Counted from the first letter of the stretch, positions 52,140 to 60,094 are shown. The stretch is 64,000 nucleotides of DNA from Hymenobacter duratus (GCF_014698995.1 NZ_JACWZZ010000004.1:310001-374000), one strand, 5' to 3'. The notes: a model not told the origin generated them from the letters alone. Numbers and translations: made by a program.

Positions 52140-53702
52140 ATGCGTACCATTACCCTTTCTGCCGCCCTTCTGGCGGTGCTGCTGGCCAGCTGCCAGCAAC
52201 AGAACGATGAGCAGCTTGCGCCCCAACCGGAAGCCGACCCGACCACGTCCCTCACTAGCCAGCAGCTCGACGAGCAGATCATGACCCGCCTGCGCGAAAC
52301 CGGCAAATACGACTGGAACCAGGCCACGGCCCACGTCGTCTGGAGTGCCCTCACCCGCTCCGACTACGTGCTGTCGGTCGGCTACCGGCCCGCCGGCCAC
52401 ACCGGTGCTCTGCCGGATAATGCGGCCACCAATCCGGCCTGGCAGCAGGCCCGTGCCCAGGTGCTGGCCCTGATTCTGGCCGAGGAGCAAAAAGCGCACC
52501 CCGAGCTGACGGCCGAAAAGCTGGTGGCCTATGAGGAAAACGTGCTGCCCGTGCTCGACGTGACGGTGCGGGAGCTGAGCACCATCAAGGCATTGCGGGC
52601 TTCCGGGCTGGTGCGCTACGCCGAGCCCATGGGCTACGAGCCCAACCGCCCTGATGCCCACAAAGGCGCGGCCGCCCTGAGCAGCAGCGGCTGCGGCAGC
52701 AACACCGCCACGGCCGGCCTCGTGGCCGGCTCCGACTACACGGTGCTCAGCGGCGGCAGCAAGTCGTCGTGGAACCAGGCCGACCAGTACCACGGCATCC
52801 GCTCGGCCTGGAACCAGAGCACGGGCCGCGGCGTGAAGGTGCTCATCATCGATTCGGGCTGCTCCGACGCGCAGGAAAACCTGGGTTCGGCCTTCAACCA
52901 GGGCCAGAGCACCGGCCGCACCATTGAGCGCCTCGTGACCATGCCCCGCAACAGCATTTTCGGCATTCCGTACGGCGACGCCGAAACGCCCAACGACGGC
53001 TGCGGCCACGGCACCAGCATGGCCGGCGCCTGCGCCGCCCCGCGCGGCACCGACGGCGCTTCCGTAGGCATTGCCTACAACGCCAACCTGATTACGGTGC
53101 GGGCCGCCGAAGACGTGTTCCTGGACGCCAGCCGCGAAGTAAAAGGCGTGTCGGATGCCTACATCCTGGCCGGCAACCGCGCCGACGTACGCATCATCAG
53201 CATGAGCATGGGCCGCCTGACCAGCTCTTCCCAGATGCTGGATGCCATCCGCTACGCCTATGGCCGCGGCAAGCTCATCTTCTGCGCCGCTGGCACTTCC
53301 TTCGACTGGTCGGCGGGCCTTGTGGGCGTTATCTACCCCGCTTCGCTGCCCGAAGCCGTGGCCGTGACGGGCGTGAAAGACAACCTCACTACCCGCTGCG
53401 ACGAGTGCCACGTGGGCTCCGACGTGGAGTTCACCGTGGTCATGCAGCGCACCAGCGTAGACCGGCGGCCCCTCACGCTGGCCATGTCCGGCGACGCGCC
53501 CAGCACCGTGGGCGGCTCCAGCGTGGCTACCAGCAGCATGGCCGGCATGACGGCCGTAGTGTGGGCCAGATACCCCACCGAAACCCGCGCCCAGATCATG
53601 AGCCGCCTCGTGGCCGCCAGCTCCAACCGCAATGCCCGCAGCAGCAGCTTCGGCTGGGGCCGCATGAATGTGGCGGCTGCTGTGGGAGCCTTACCGCTGT
53701 AG
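52140..53702 (+). CDS. Subtilisin-like serine protease (S8), lipoprotein
   Basis: A 520-residue protein with lipoprotein signal LLAVLLASCQQQ, a pro-region of about 190 residues and an S8 catalytic domain. The Asp is in VLIIDSGCSD, the His in GCGHGTSMAGACAAP and the Ser in GGSSVATSSMAGMTAVVW. The catalytic Ser motif is GGSSVATSSMAG, where GTSMAxP is usual, so the site is diverged although the Ser in SSMAG aligns. Several Cys (SGCSD, NDGCGHG, TRCDECHVG) may form disulphides. The last 137 bp of this gene are repeated at 57534-57670. Confidence 0.88.
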   Translation: MRTITLSAALLAVLLASCQQQNDEQLAPQPEADPTTSLTSQQLDEQIMTRLRETGKYDWNQATAHVVWSALTRSDYVLSVGYRPAGHTGALPDNAATNPAWQQARAQVLALILAEEQKAHPELTAEKLVAYEENVLPVLDVTVRELSTIKALRASGLVRYAEPMGYEPNRPDAHKGAAALSSSGCGSNTATAGLVAGSDYTVLSGGSKSSWNQADQYHGIRSAWNQSTGRGVKVLIIDSGCSDAQENLGSAFNQGQSTGRTIERLVTMPRNSIFGIPYGDAETPNDGCGHGTSMAGACAAPRGTDGASVGIAYNANLITVRAAEDVFLDASREVKGVSDAYILAGNRADVRIISMSMGRLTSSSQMLDAIRYAYGRGKLIFCAAGTSFDWSAGLVGVIYPASLPEAVAVTGVKDNLTTRCDECHVGSDVEFTVVMQRTSVDRRPLTLAMSGDAPSTVGGSSVATSSMAGMTAVVWARYPTETRAQIMSRLVAASSNRNARSSSFGWGRMNVAAAVGALPL

Positions 53703-53723
53703 CGGCTTGGCCTTATGGCCTGT

Positions 53724-53761
53724 AAAAAGTCCTGCCCGGAAATTTCCGGGCAGGACTTTTT
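53724..53761. terminator. Perfect zero-loop palindromic terminator after the subtilase
   Basis: The 19-bp arms 53724-53742 and 53743-53761 form a 38-bp perfect palindrome, beginning AAAAAGTCC and ending GGACTTTTT. Confidence 0.88.
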
Positions 53762-53987
53762 TGGTTGTGCTGGCCTTAAAGGGAGCGTATTGCTTGCTCT
53801 CCATATGAGAAAAGAAGCAGTGCTACAATCCATTTTGAGAAATTACTGATTTTCATGTACTTATTTTTCTCATACCTCCAAAAGCAATTATTTATTATCA
53901 CAACGCGCCGTATGGCAGAACTGTGCGGCTGATGATGTTTGGGACCTAGCCAGGTACCGGATTCACATGGCATCAGCGTATCAGAAA

Positions 53988-54620
53988 ATGAAAATCTATA
54001 TCAAGTATATGACTGATGAGCATAGCAAAAAGATTGTGCGTGAAAGGTTAACCGCGTTAGGATTGCAGTACAAGATAGTGGAGCTAGGCAGAGCAGAATT
54101 AACCGAAAAGCTGCGCGACGAGCAACGCCAGCAACTACGGCTGGCGCTGATGAAGTCGGGCCTGGAGTTGCTGGGTAGTGCGCAGGCGTCGTTGATCGAG
54201 AAAACCAAAACGGTTATCGGGGAAATGCTGCACGATGCTGCCGGCCTGCGCAAATCCAAGAACTCAGCCTACATCAGCCGCAAGCTGTGCTACGACTACT
54301 CCTATCTGTCTACCATTTTCTCGGAGGCGACGGGTGGCACTATTGAGCAGTACACGATAGAGTGCCGGATTGAGCAGGTGAAGCAACTGCTGCTGCAGCG
54401 GCAGCTTAGCCTGACGCAGATAGCGTACGAGCTGAACTACAGCAGCGTGGCTCACTTGTCCAATCAGTTCAAGAAAGTAACGGGCCTGACGCCTACCGTC
54501 TTTAAGCAGCACAACGTTAATCAGGGTATTATTCCGGAAAGTGGGAATGGTGTAACTATGTTCTGCAATTGTGTAAGTATTGTAGAAACCAGAGGGATAA
54601 GCTTTGTAGCGTGCAGATAG
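53988..54620 (+). CDS. AraC-family transcriptional regulator with ferredoxin-like N-terminal domain
   Basis: A 210-residue protein. The N-terminus (MKIYIKYMTDEHSKKIVRER) corresponds to a ferredoxin-like domain that in many Bacteroidota AraC proteins reads 'KNMVCNRC', with a CxxC metal site. Here both cysteines are replaced (MTDEHS), so any metal sensing is lost. The C-terminal AraC double helix-turn-helix has YLSTIFSEATGGTIEQYTIE, LLLQRQLSLTQIAYELNYSS and HLSNQFKKVTGLTPTVFKQ. A 25-residue tail with three cysteines follows. It is 27 bp upstream of the ice-binding gene and may regulate it. Confidence 0.85.
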   Translation: MKIYIKYMTDEHSKKIVRERLTALGLQYKIVELGRAELTEKLRDEQRQQLRLALMKSGLELLGSAQASLIEKTKTVIGEMLHDAAGLRKSKNSAYISRKLCYDYSYLSTIFSEATGGTIEQYTIECRIEQVKQLLLQRQLSLTQIAYELNYSSVAHLSNQFKKVTGLTPTVFKQHNVNQGIIPESGNGVTMFCNCVSIVETRGISFVACR

Positions 54621-54639
54621 TTTGCGCGCTACAAAGCTT
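54599..54639. promoter_or_regulatory. 13-bp inverted repeat in the leader of the ice-binding gene
   Basis: AAGCTTTGTAGCG (54599-54611) and CGCTACAAAGCTT (54627-54639) are perfect inverted repeats 15 bp apart. They overlap the end of the AraC-type gene and end 8 bp before the next ATG. No T run follows, so an operator or a translation-controlling hairpin is more likely than a terminator. Confidence 0.5.
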
Positions 54640-54647
54640 ACATTCCT

Positions 54648-57215
54648 ATGAAAAAACAATTTCTCCTGCTTCTGACCTCGGTTGCTTTGGCAGTCCTTCC
54701 CAAGGCACTTATGGCCCAGGTTGCGCCGGCGCTGGGAGCAGCTTCAAGCTTTGCTTTCTTTACCGCAGTCGGGGCCTTCGACAACGTCGGCCCGACCGTC
54801 ATCCAAGGCGACATTGGCACGAATGCCGGTGCCTTCAGCGGCTTTCCGCCCGGCGTTGTAAACGGCACGATTCACGTGGCCGATACCCGCTCTACCCAGG
54901 CTGCCACCGATGTGCAGGCCGCCTTCGGCTACATGTCTACTATTTCCTGCGTGGTGCCGCTGGCCGTATACGGCGGGCCGGTCAGTAACCCGCAGGTTCT
55001 GACGCCCAACTCCTACTGTGTAGGCGCCGCCACTACGCTGGCCGGCAGCCTGATTTTGGACGGCCAGGGCAACCCGAATGCCATGTTCTTTCTGCGCGTA
55101 TCGGGCGCGCTGACCACCGGCGAGGGCTCTACCGTATCGGTTATCAACGGTGCTTCGCTCAACAACGTGTACTGGCAGATAACGGGCCGCACTGACTTGG
55201 GCCGCAACTCCGTAATGCGCGGCACACTACTCGTTGACGGAGCCATCAATCTGATTGAAGGCGCTTCGCTGCTGGGCCGCGGCCTGTCGCGGCAGGGTGC
55301 CATCACCATCGACACGGGTACGGGCGCCGTGCCGGTTGCCATTCCGACCTCAACCTTCTGGCTGGGCAGCCGCACCACCGACTGGTACACGAACAGCAAC
55401 TGGTCGGCGGGTGTGCCGACCAGCCTGCTGGATGCCGTAGTCCCGACCGGCACCTCGCCTTACCCGGTGATTGGCAGCGGCAGCGCCGTTGCTAAGAGCC
55501 TGACCATCGGCACCAGCGCCAGCCTCACGCAAAACGGCGGTGCCCTCGACGTGAAAGGTGATGTGAGCAACAGCGGCACGATCAGTGCTACCGCGGGCAA
55601 TGTCAACCTGAGCGGCACCACTGCCCAGGCAATTGGCGGCACGGGCAGCACCCAGTTCTGGGGCCTGTCACTGACCAACTCGGCCGGCGCTACCCAGTCC
55701 GGCGCCGTCAGCATCCACGGCCTGCTGGGCCTTACCAGCGGCAACCTGACCACCAACAGCCGCCTGCTTACTCTGCTCTCCGATGCCACCGGCACGGCTA
55801 TGGTTGTGAACACCGGCGGTAGCGTGCTTGGCACGGCCACGGTGCAGCGCTATATCAATCCGAGCCTGAACAACGGCCTGGGCTACCGCCACTACAGCTC
55901 GCCGGTACAAACCACTACCGTAGCCGACCTGGCTACCAGCGGCTTCTCACCGGTAGTAAACCCGGCCTACAACACCCAGGGCAACACCACAGTCCCTTTC
56001 CCGACGGTCTACGGCTTCAGCGAGAGCCGCATTGTGGGTACCAACTCTACCACCCAGGATTTTGACTACGGCTTCTTTTCGCCGGCTAGCCTGAGCACCC
56101 CGCTCACCCGCGGCCTCGGCTACACGGTCAACATCACTGCAAATGAAAAAATAGACTTGGTGGGCACGCTCAACACGGGTAACGTACCGGTTGGCGCACT
56201 CACGCGGGGCACCGAAGCCAACTCGGGCTGGCAGCTGCTGGGTAACCCCTACGCTGCTCCGCTCGACTGGAAAAAGGCGCGCCTGAACCTGCCGGCCGGC
56301 GTGGTTGATGCCGTGTACGTGTACAAGTCCAGCAGCCAGTACCGGGGCACCTACCAGTTCTACCAGAACGGCTTCGGCACTCTTCCCAATGGCCTGATCG
56401 GCTCTATGCAGGGCTTTTTCCTGCGCGTGAACCAGCCCGTTGCCTCGTTCAGTTTCATGGATGCTTGGCGCTCGGACACATACGAAGATGCCACCTTCAA
56501 CCGCACTACCACCGAAACCCGGCCTGCCGTTCAGTTGGATCTGGTATCGGCGCAGGGCACGCATGAGCCCGCCTACGTGTACTTCGAGAACGGCGCTACT
56601 GCCGGCATCGATGACCACTATGATGCCGTGAAACTGCCTAACACCACGGGCCTTAACCTGGCCTCGGTAGCCGCCGGCACCGATCTGGCCGTCAATGGCC
56701 TGCCCCTGCTTACGGCTGCCACCATCGTTCCTCTGAGCATTGGTGTTCCCGCAACGGGCTCCTATTCGCTGCAGGCCGCTTCGCTGCTGAACCTGAGCAC
56801 GACCGACGTGTATCTGCACGACGCCCTGACCGGACAGCGGATAAACCTGCAGCAGCAACCGAGCTATAGCTTCTCAGCCAGCAACACCGCTCTGATTATG
56901 GGCCGCTTCTCGCTGCAATTCAGCCCGCTGCGGGCCCTGGCCACCAATAATAGCTTCACGGCCGCCAGCGTCAGCATCTATCCGAACCCTACGCACAACA
57001 GCTTTACGCTGCTGGTGCCCGCCGTTAGCGGTGCTACTCAGGCTACCGCCGTACTCTACAATGTACTGGGGCAGCCCGTACGGGAGCTGACGCTGGCGCT
57101 GCCGGCCGCCGGTGCTCAGGCTACTCTAACCGTGCAGGGCCTGCCGCTGGGCGTATATACGCTGCGCGTGAAGGCCGGCGCCGCTACCATCACCAAGCAG
57201 GTGGTGGTCAACTAG
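54648..57215 (+). CDS. DUF3494 ice-binding-like protein with T9SS type A sorting domain
   Basis: An 855-residue secreted protein. The signal peptide (LLLLTSVALAVLPKALMAQ) is followed by a DUF3494 beta-helix (about 25-230; LGAASSFAFFTAVGAFDNVG, TVIQGDIGTNAGAFSGFPPG, AMFFLRVSGALTTGEGSTV, VYWQITGRTDLGRNSVMRGT). Such domains bind ice or act as adhesins. A repetitive beta region follows, with NGGALDVKGDVSNSGTISAT and TTNSRLLTLLSDATG. The C-terminus is a T9SS type A domain (SVSIYPNPTHNSFTLLVP to GVYTLRVKAGAATITKQVVV), sending it through the type IX system to the surface. Ice-binding itself is inferred from the fold. Confidence 0.9.
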   Translation: MKKQFLLLLTSVALAVLPKALMAQVAPALGAASSFAFFTAVGAFDNVGPTVIQGDIGTNAGAFSGFPPGVVNGTIHVADTRSTQAATDVQAAFGYMSTISCVVPLAVYGGPVSNPQVLTPNSYCVGAATTLAGSLILDGQGNPNAMFFLRVSGALTTGEGSTVSVINGASLNNVYWQITGRTDLGRNSVMRGTLLVDGAINLIEGASLLGRGLSRQGAITIDTGTGAVPVAIPTSTFWLGSRTTDWYTNSNWSAGVPTSLLDAVVPTGTSPYPVIGSGSAVAKSLTIGTSASLTQNGGALDVKGDVSNSGTISATAGNVNLSGTTAQAIGGTGSTQFWGLSLTNSAGATQSGAVSIHGLLGLTSGNLTTNSRLLTLLSDATGTAMVVNTGGSVLGTATVQRYINPSLNNGLGYRHYSSPVQTTTVADLATSGFSPVVNPAYNTQGNTTVPFPTVYGFSESRIVGTNSTTQDFDYGFFSPASLSTPLTRGLGYTVNITANEKIDLVGTLNTGNVPVGALTRGTEANSGWQLLGNPYAAPLDWKKARLNLPAGVVDAVYVYKSSSQYRGTYQFYQNGFGTLPNGLIGSMQGFFLRVNQPVASFSFMDAWRSDTYEDATFNRTTTETRPAVQLDLVSAQGTHEPAYVYFENGATAGIDDHYDAVKLPNTTGLNLASVAAGTDLAVNGLPLLTAATIVPLSIGVPATGSYSLQAASLLNLSTTDVYLHDALTGQRINLQQQPSYSFSASNTALIMGRFSLQFSPLRALATNNSFTAASVSIYPNPTHNSFTLLVPAVSGATQATAVLYNVLGQPVRELTLALPAAGAQATLTVQGLPLGVYTLRVKAGAATITKQVVVN

Positions 57216-57252
57216 CCGGCCGCCTTTTCTTCGTATCCTCACTCACCTCGTC

Positions 57253-57456
57253 ATGAAACAGGTTCTTATCCCCGTTACCGCCGTTTTTCTGTTCGTTCTC
57301 ACTACTTCCGCCGCGCTGGCCCAGGGCCCCGGCTCCGGCGGACCCGAGCCACAGCAGCCGCAACAACCCACCGCCGTGCCCATTGATGGCGGCGCCTCGC
57401 TGCTGCTGGCCGCCGGGGCTGCCTACGGCTGGCGCCGTATGAGAAACAAAAAATAG
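57253..57456 (+). CDS. Small exported protein with PID-CTERM-like C-terminal sorting signal
   Basis: A 67-residue protein: signal peptide (VTAVFLFVLTTSAALAQ), a Gly/Pro/Gln-rich spacer (GPGSGGPEPQQPQQP), then VPIDGGASLLLAAGAAYGWR and a basic end (RRMRNKK). The tripartite tail of short P-I-D-G-G motif, hydrophobic helix and Arg/Lys cluster is that of exosortase-like C-terminal sorting signals. In Bacteroidota I recall this as PID-CTERM. The sorting enzyme is not in this window. It follows the ice-binding gene by 37 bp. Confidence 0.75.
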   Translation: MKQVLIPVTAVFLFVLTTSAALAQGPGSGGPEPQQPQQPTAVPIDGGASLLLAAGAAYGWRRMRNKK

Positions 57457-57474
57457 CCGGCAGACTGCCACCGA

Positions 57475-57528
57475 CCTATTCAGACAAAAACTCATCCGTT
57501 GCTTCGGATGGGTTTTTGTCTGAATAGG
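57475..57528. terminator. 24-bp stem terminator palindrome
   Basis: The arms 57475-57498 and 57505-57528 pair with one mismatch and a 6-nt loop. An AAAAA/TTTTT pair lies in the middle of the stem, with a 9-bp outer extension beyond the terminator core. Confidence 0.8.
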
Positions 57529-57533
57529 CTGTT

Positions 57534-57670
57534 CCAGATACCCCACCGAAACCCGCGCCCAGATCATAAGCCGCCTCGTGGCCGCCAGCTCTAACCGCAC
57601 CGCCCGCAGCAGCAGCTTCGGCTGGAGCCGCGTGAATGTGGCGGCTGCTGTGGGAGCCCTGCCGCTGTAG
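57534..57670 (+). pseudogene. 137-bp copy of the subtilase 3' end
   Basis: The segment aligns without gaps to 53566-53702, the last 137 bp of the subtilase gene including its stop codon, with only a few substitutions. The frame is still open (YPTETRAQIISRLVAASSN, ending VGALPL then TAG). Similarity starts abruptly within CCAGATACCCC and ends exactly at the stop. No start codon or remainder of the gene precedes it, so it is a remnant. Confidence 0.88.
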
Positions 57671-57706
57671 AGGTTCTCTGCCGTGGCACCTGGGCAGAGC
57701 CATCTT

Positions 57707-57789
57707 GCCGGCCCCGCGCGGCACTATACAAAAACGCCCCGCCCGAAATCCGGGCGGGGCGTTTTTGTATAGTGCCGCGCGGGGCCGGC
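57707..57789. repeat. 39-bp perfect inverted repeat containing a terminator
   Basis: The arms 57707-57745 and 57751-57789 are exactly complementary with a 5-nt loop. The inner part (AAAAACGCCCCGCCCG and its complement ending GTTTTT) is a bidirectional terminator. The outer part (GCACTATAC and a CG-rich block) extends it to 3 bp from the stop of the minus-strand lipoprotein gene. Confidence 0.92.
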
Positions 57790-57792
57790 CCG

Positions 57793-58495
57793 CTACTGCA
57801 CCCTGAACGTGAACGTGCTCTTCTGCTCGTAATATAAAGTACCCTCACTCGGGTCAGGCAGCGTGGAGTACACCTGGCTGTGCTGCTGCTGCAAGCCGAA
57901 ATGCACGTTGCCATCGTTGAGCACGTAGTAGAAGTTGTCCAGAATGGCCCGCCGTGCCCGCCCGGCGGCGCCCGTCGGCGCCCGGCGGCACGGCCAGGAA
58001 GGGCAGCGGCCGCTCCGGGCCGTAGGGCTCCGGCAAGAGCGTAATCAGGCTCAGCGCAAACACGCCCCGCTCGCGCGGCACCATGCCCACCCGCGCCCGG
58101 TGCCGCTGCCGCCCCGCGTCATACACCGGCTCAAACAGCACTGAGGTACCGCTGCCCTGCTCCAGCCGGCCAATATCCGGCACCACCGCAAAGCCGCGGG
58201 CGTAGCCCTGCCGGGCCTGCGTAGGGCCGGTTAGCTTGTAGAAGCCAATGGCCGAACGCAGCAGCAGCTCTTGCCCCGGCACCCGGTAGCGGGTATTGCT
58301 GCGCAGGTCGAGCAGCGAGTCCGGGGCATCCAGGTCCAGCCAGAGCGTGTCGCCCAGCGCTACCACGTCGCCGCCCGGCTCGATGCGTGCCGGCACCACA
58401 AACGTCACCTTCACCAGCTCTGGGTACGGATCTTTTTTCTTCGGGCAGCCCGTAAGTGAGAGCAACAGCAGCAGTAGTAGAAGCGGATAACGCAT
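57793..58495 (-). pseudogene. Lipoprotein gene with a late frameshift
   Basis: It starts MRYPLLLLLLLLSLTGCPKK, a lipoprotein signal (lipobox LTGC), and runs in one frame to FLAVPPGADG. After a very GC-rich stretch (about 57960-57990), sensible sequence continues in another frame: AILDNFYYVLNDGNVHFGLQ and STLPDPSEGTLYYEQKSTFT, ending FRVQ and TAG at 57793-57795. The span is 703 bp, one base off a multiple of three. Repaired, it would be a protein of about 233 residues of unknown family. The direct repeat CCGCCGGGCG twice near the break suggests slippage. A sequencing error is possible. Confidence 0.72.
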
Positions 58496-58625
58496 AGCTA
58501 CCAGCGGTAAGATGTAACGAATTGATTGAGTTGAGTGGCCTGGAGCTGGTTGTTCTGAGCCAGCACACGTGCCTGGTAGTCCCGCCCGCTGGTCACATCC
58601 GCTCTATGCAGCTGCCCTATCCTCC

Positions 58626-59612
58626 CTACACCACCCGCCGAATCACCACCGTGGCCTCCCCGCCGGCCGCGTCCGCAAACTGCCCCATCAGGTAGCGGGC
58701 CGTTTCCGGCCCGAGCTGCTCACGGGTCAGCTCCGTAACCTGCCCGGCCGGGCACAGCGCCGGGCTGGTGGGCGCCCCGTCTTTCTGCGCCATCCAGAGC
58801 CGCAGGGCGCTGGCGGCCCGGTTTTCCACCGTCAGCGTGTAGCGGGGGCCGTAGTTGGTGTTGGCCAGGCGGGCCGCTGCGCCATCGGGCAGGCGCACGG
58901 GCAGCGTCCGCACAATGCGCGGCTTCGTGTCCGTCCGCTACCCGCCGCTGCCCCGCCACTTTGCGGCGCTTGTTGGCCTGCTCAAACGCGGCGTACAGCT
59001 CGCCCCAGCGCGGGTCGGGGTCGTTGCGCTGGCCCCGCAGCAGCGTCTGCATCAGCAGCAGCGCCCCACTCAACCGGGACGCAGCAGCTCCGGCAGCGCC
59101 AGCGTAGCCAGGCGCGGGGCGGCTTTGGCCTCCGTCTGCACGTCGCTCGCCGCCTCAAACGCGTCGGCCGCGTCGGCCGGCGCCTGCATCACGGCCGGCG
59201 TCAGCCGGTAGTTCTTGCGCACGTCGGCCGGCAGCTCGCTCACCCGCCGCACCAGCTCCCGCACGTGGTCCACGTCCTCGGCCGCCTCGCCGTTGCGCAC
59301 GTCCGAGTACGTGAGCGTAAAGGCCTGCTTCAGATCCAGACGCCCCGCCGCCAGCGCATACGCTACCGCCCGCGCCGACAGCACCTCCGTGGCCCGCGCC
59401 ATGGCCTCCCGGGCCGCGTCCTTGGCCGTGGTGGCATCGGTGGTCATCGTCTGCTGCGTCCCGGCTTTCTCCTCAATGGCCTTCACCAGCGCCTCCCGGC
59501 TGGCATTGGCTTCCTGCAAGGGTCCGAAATCATCGATTTCCGCCCGATACGCCTCCACGGCCAGCCCCACGCGCTGCCCGCTTTCCAGAATGGAAAAATC
59601 CTGCTTGTTCAT
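58626..59612 (-). pseudogene. Array-associated helical protein H2 with added C-terminal domain, two frameshifts
   Basis: Frame 1 (59612 to about 59070) starts MNKQDFSILESGQRVGLAVE and holds helical blocks matching H1 (TTDATTAKDAAREAMARATE, LKQAFTLTYSDVRNG). It ends with a stop after LPELLRPG. A one-base shift continues SGALLLMQTLLRGQRNDPDP and ELYAAFEQANKRRKVAG, which matches the H1 C-terminus. A second shift at 58929-58936, where GTCC is tandemly duplicated, leads into a beta domain (RTLPVRLPDGAAARLANTNY, YTLTVENRAASALRLWMAQK, ending EATVVIRRVV). Undoing one GTCC copy restores the join. The repaired product would be about 329 residues. Array R3 lies 273 bp upstream. Confidence 0.75.
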
Positions 59613-59884
59613 GTAATAAAAGAAATAAGGTAGAAGATGGAAAACCCACAAGATACTGGCCTCCCCCATTGCCTGTATCTCTCCCGCTCCTGCCCGGCTG
59701 GCTTTATTTCCGCCCCCCGGCCGCCGCCTGCCCTGCGCGCGGCGCGGCCCTCAGCCGGGACGCCGGCCGGCCCCCACTTCAGCCGCACGCTTCTGCTCCC
59801 TACCAGGAGGCGCTGGCTCGCCACGCCTACCACCGCCACGCCCACCCCGCGCCTTCTTTCGCGTAGCAACAGCCGCTTTTCCCA
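59613..59884. other. Leader region between array R3 and H2
   Basis: No supported gene. Several frames are open because the region is GC-rich, but none has a credible start or domain. It contains a proline/arginine-biased, low-complexity stretch at 59700-59860. Confidence 0.4.
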
Positions 59885-60094
59885 TACGAGCAGGTAGTTC
59901 ACGCTTACGAGCAGGTAGTTCACGCCTACGAGTACACAGTTGATGCCTACGTGCAGACACCGCACGCTTACGAGCAGGCACCGCACGCTTACGAGCAGGC
60001 ACTTTACACCTACGAGCAGACACTTGATGCCTATGTCCTCTCATGGCACGCCTACGAGCGGATAGAGTACGCCTACGAGCAGGCTGTATCTCCT
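59885..60094. repeat. 21-bp tandem repeat array R3
   Basis: TACGAG or a one-to-two base variant starts units at 59885, 59906, 59927, 59948, 59969, 59990, 60011, 60032, 60053 and 60074, each exactly 21 bp apart. The consensus is about TACGAGCAGGCACTTCACGCC. The TACGAGCAG part and the final (A/T)(C/T)GC(C/T) are the best kept. The plus frame would read YEQxxHA heptads. It differs in sequence from R1 and R2 but not in period. Confidence 0.92.

Noticed and set aside
53703..57533. Prophage or integrative conjugative element between the subtilase copies
   Set aside because: No integrase, recombinase, replication or conjugation gene lies inside; only the direct repeats suggest integration.
36274..60094. 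CRISPR arrays at the three 21-bp repeats
   Set aside because: Units are contiguous with no spacers, the repeat itself varies along its whole length, and no cas gene is present.
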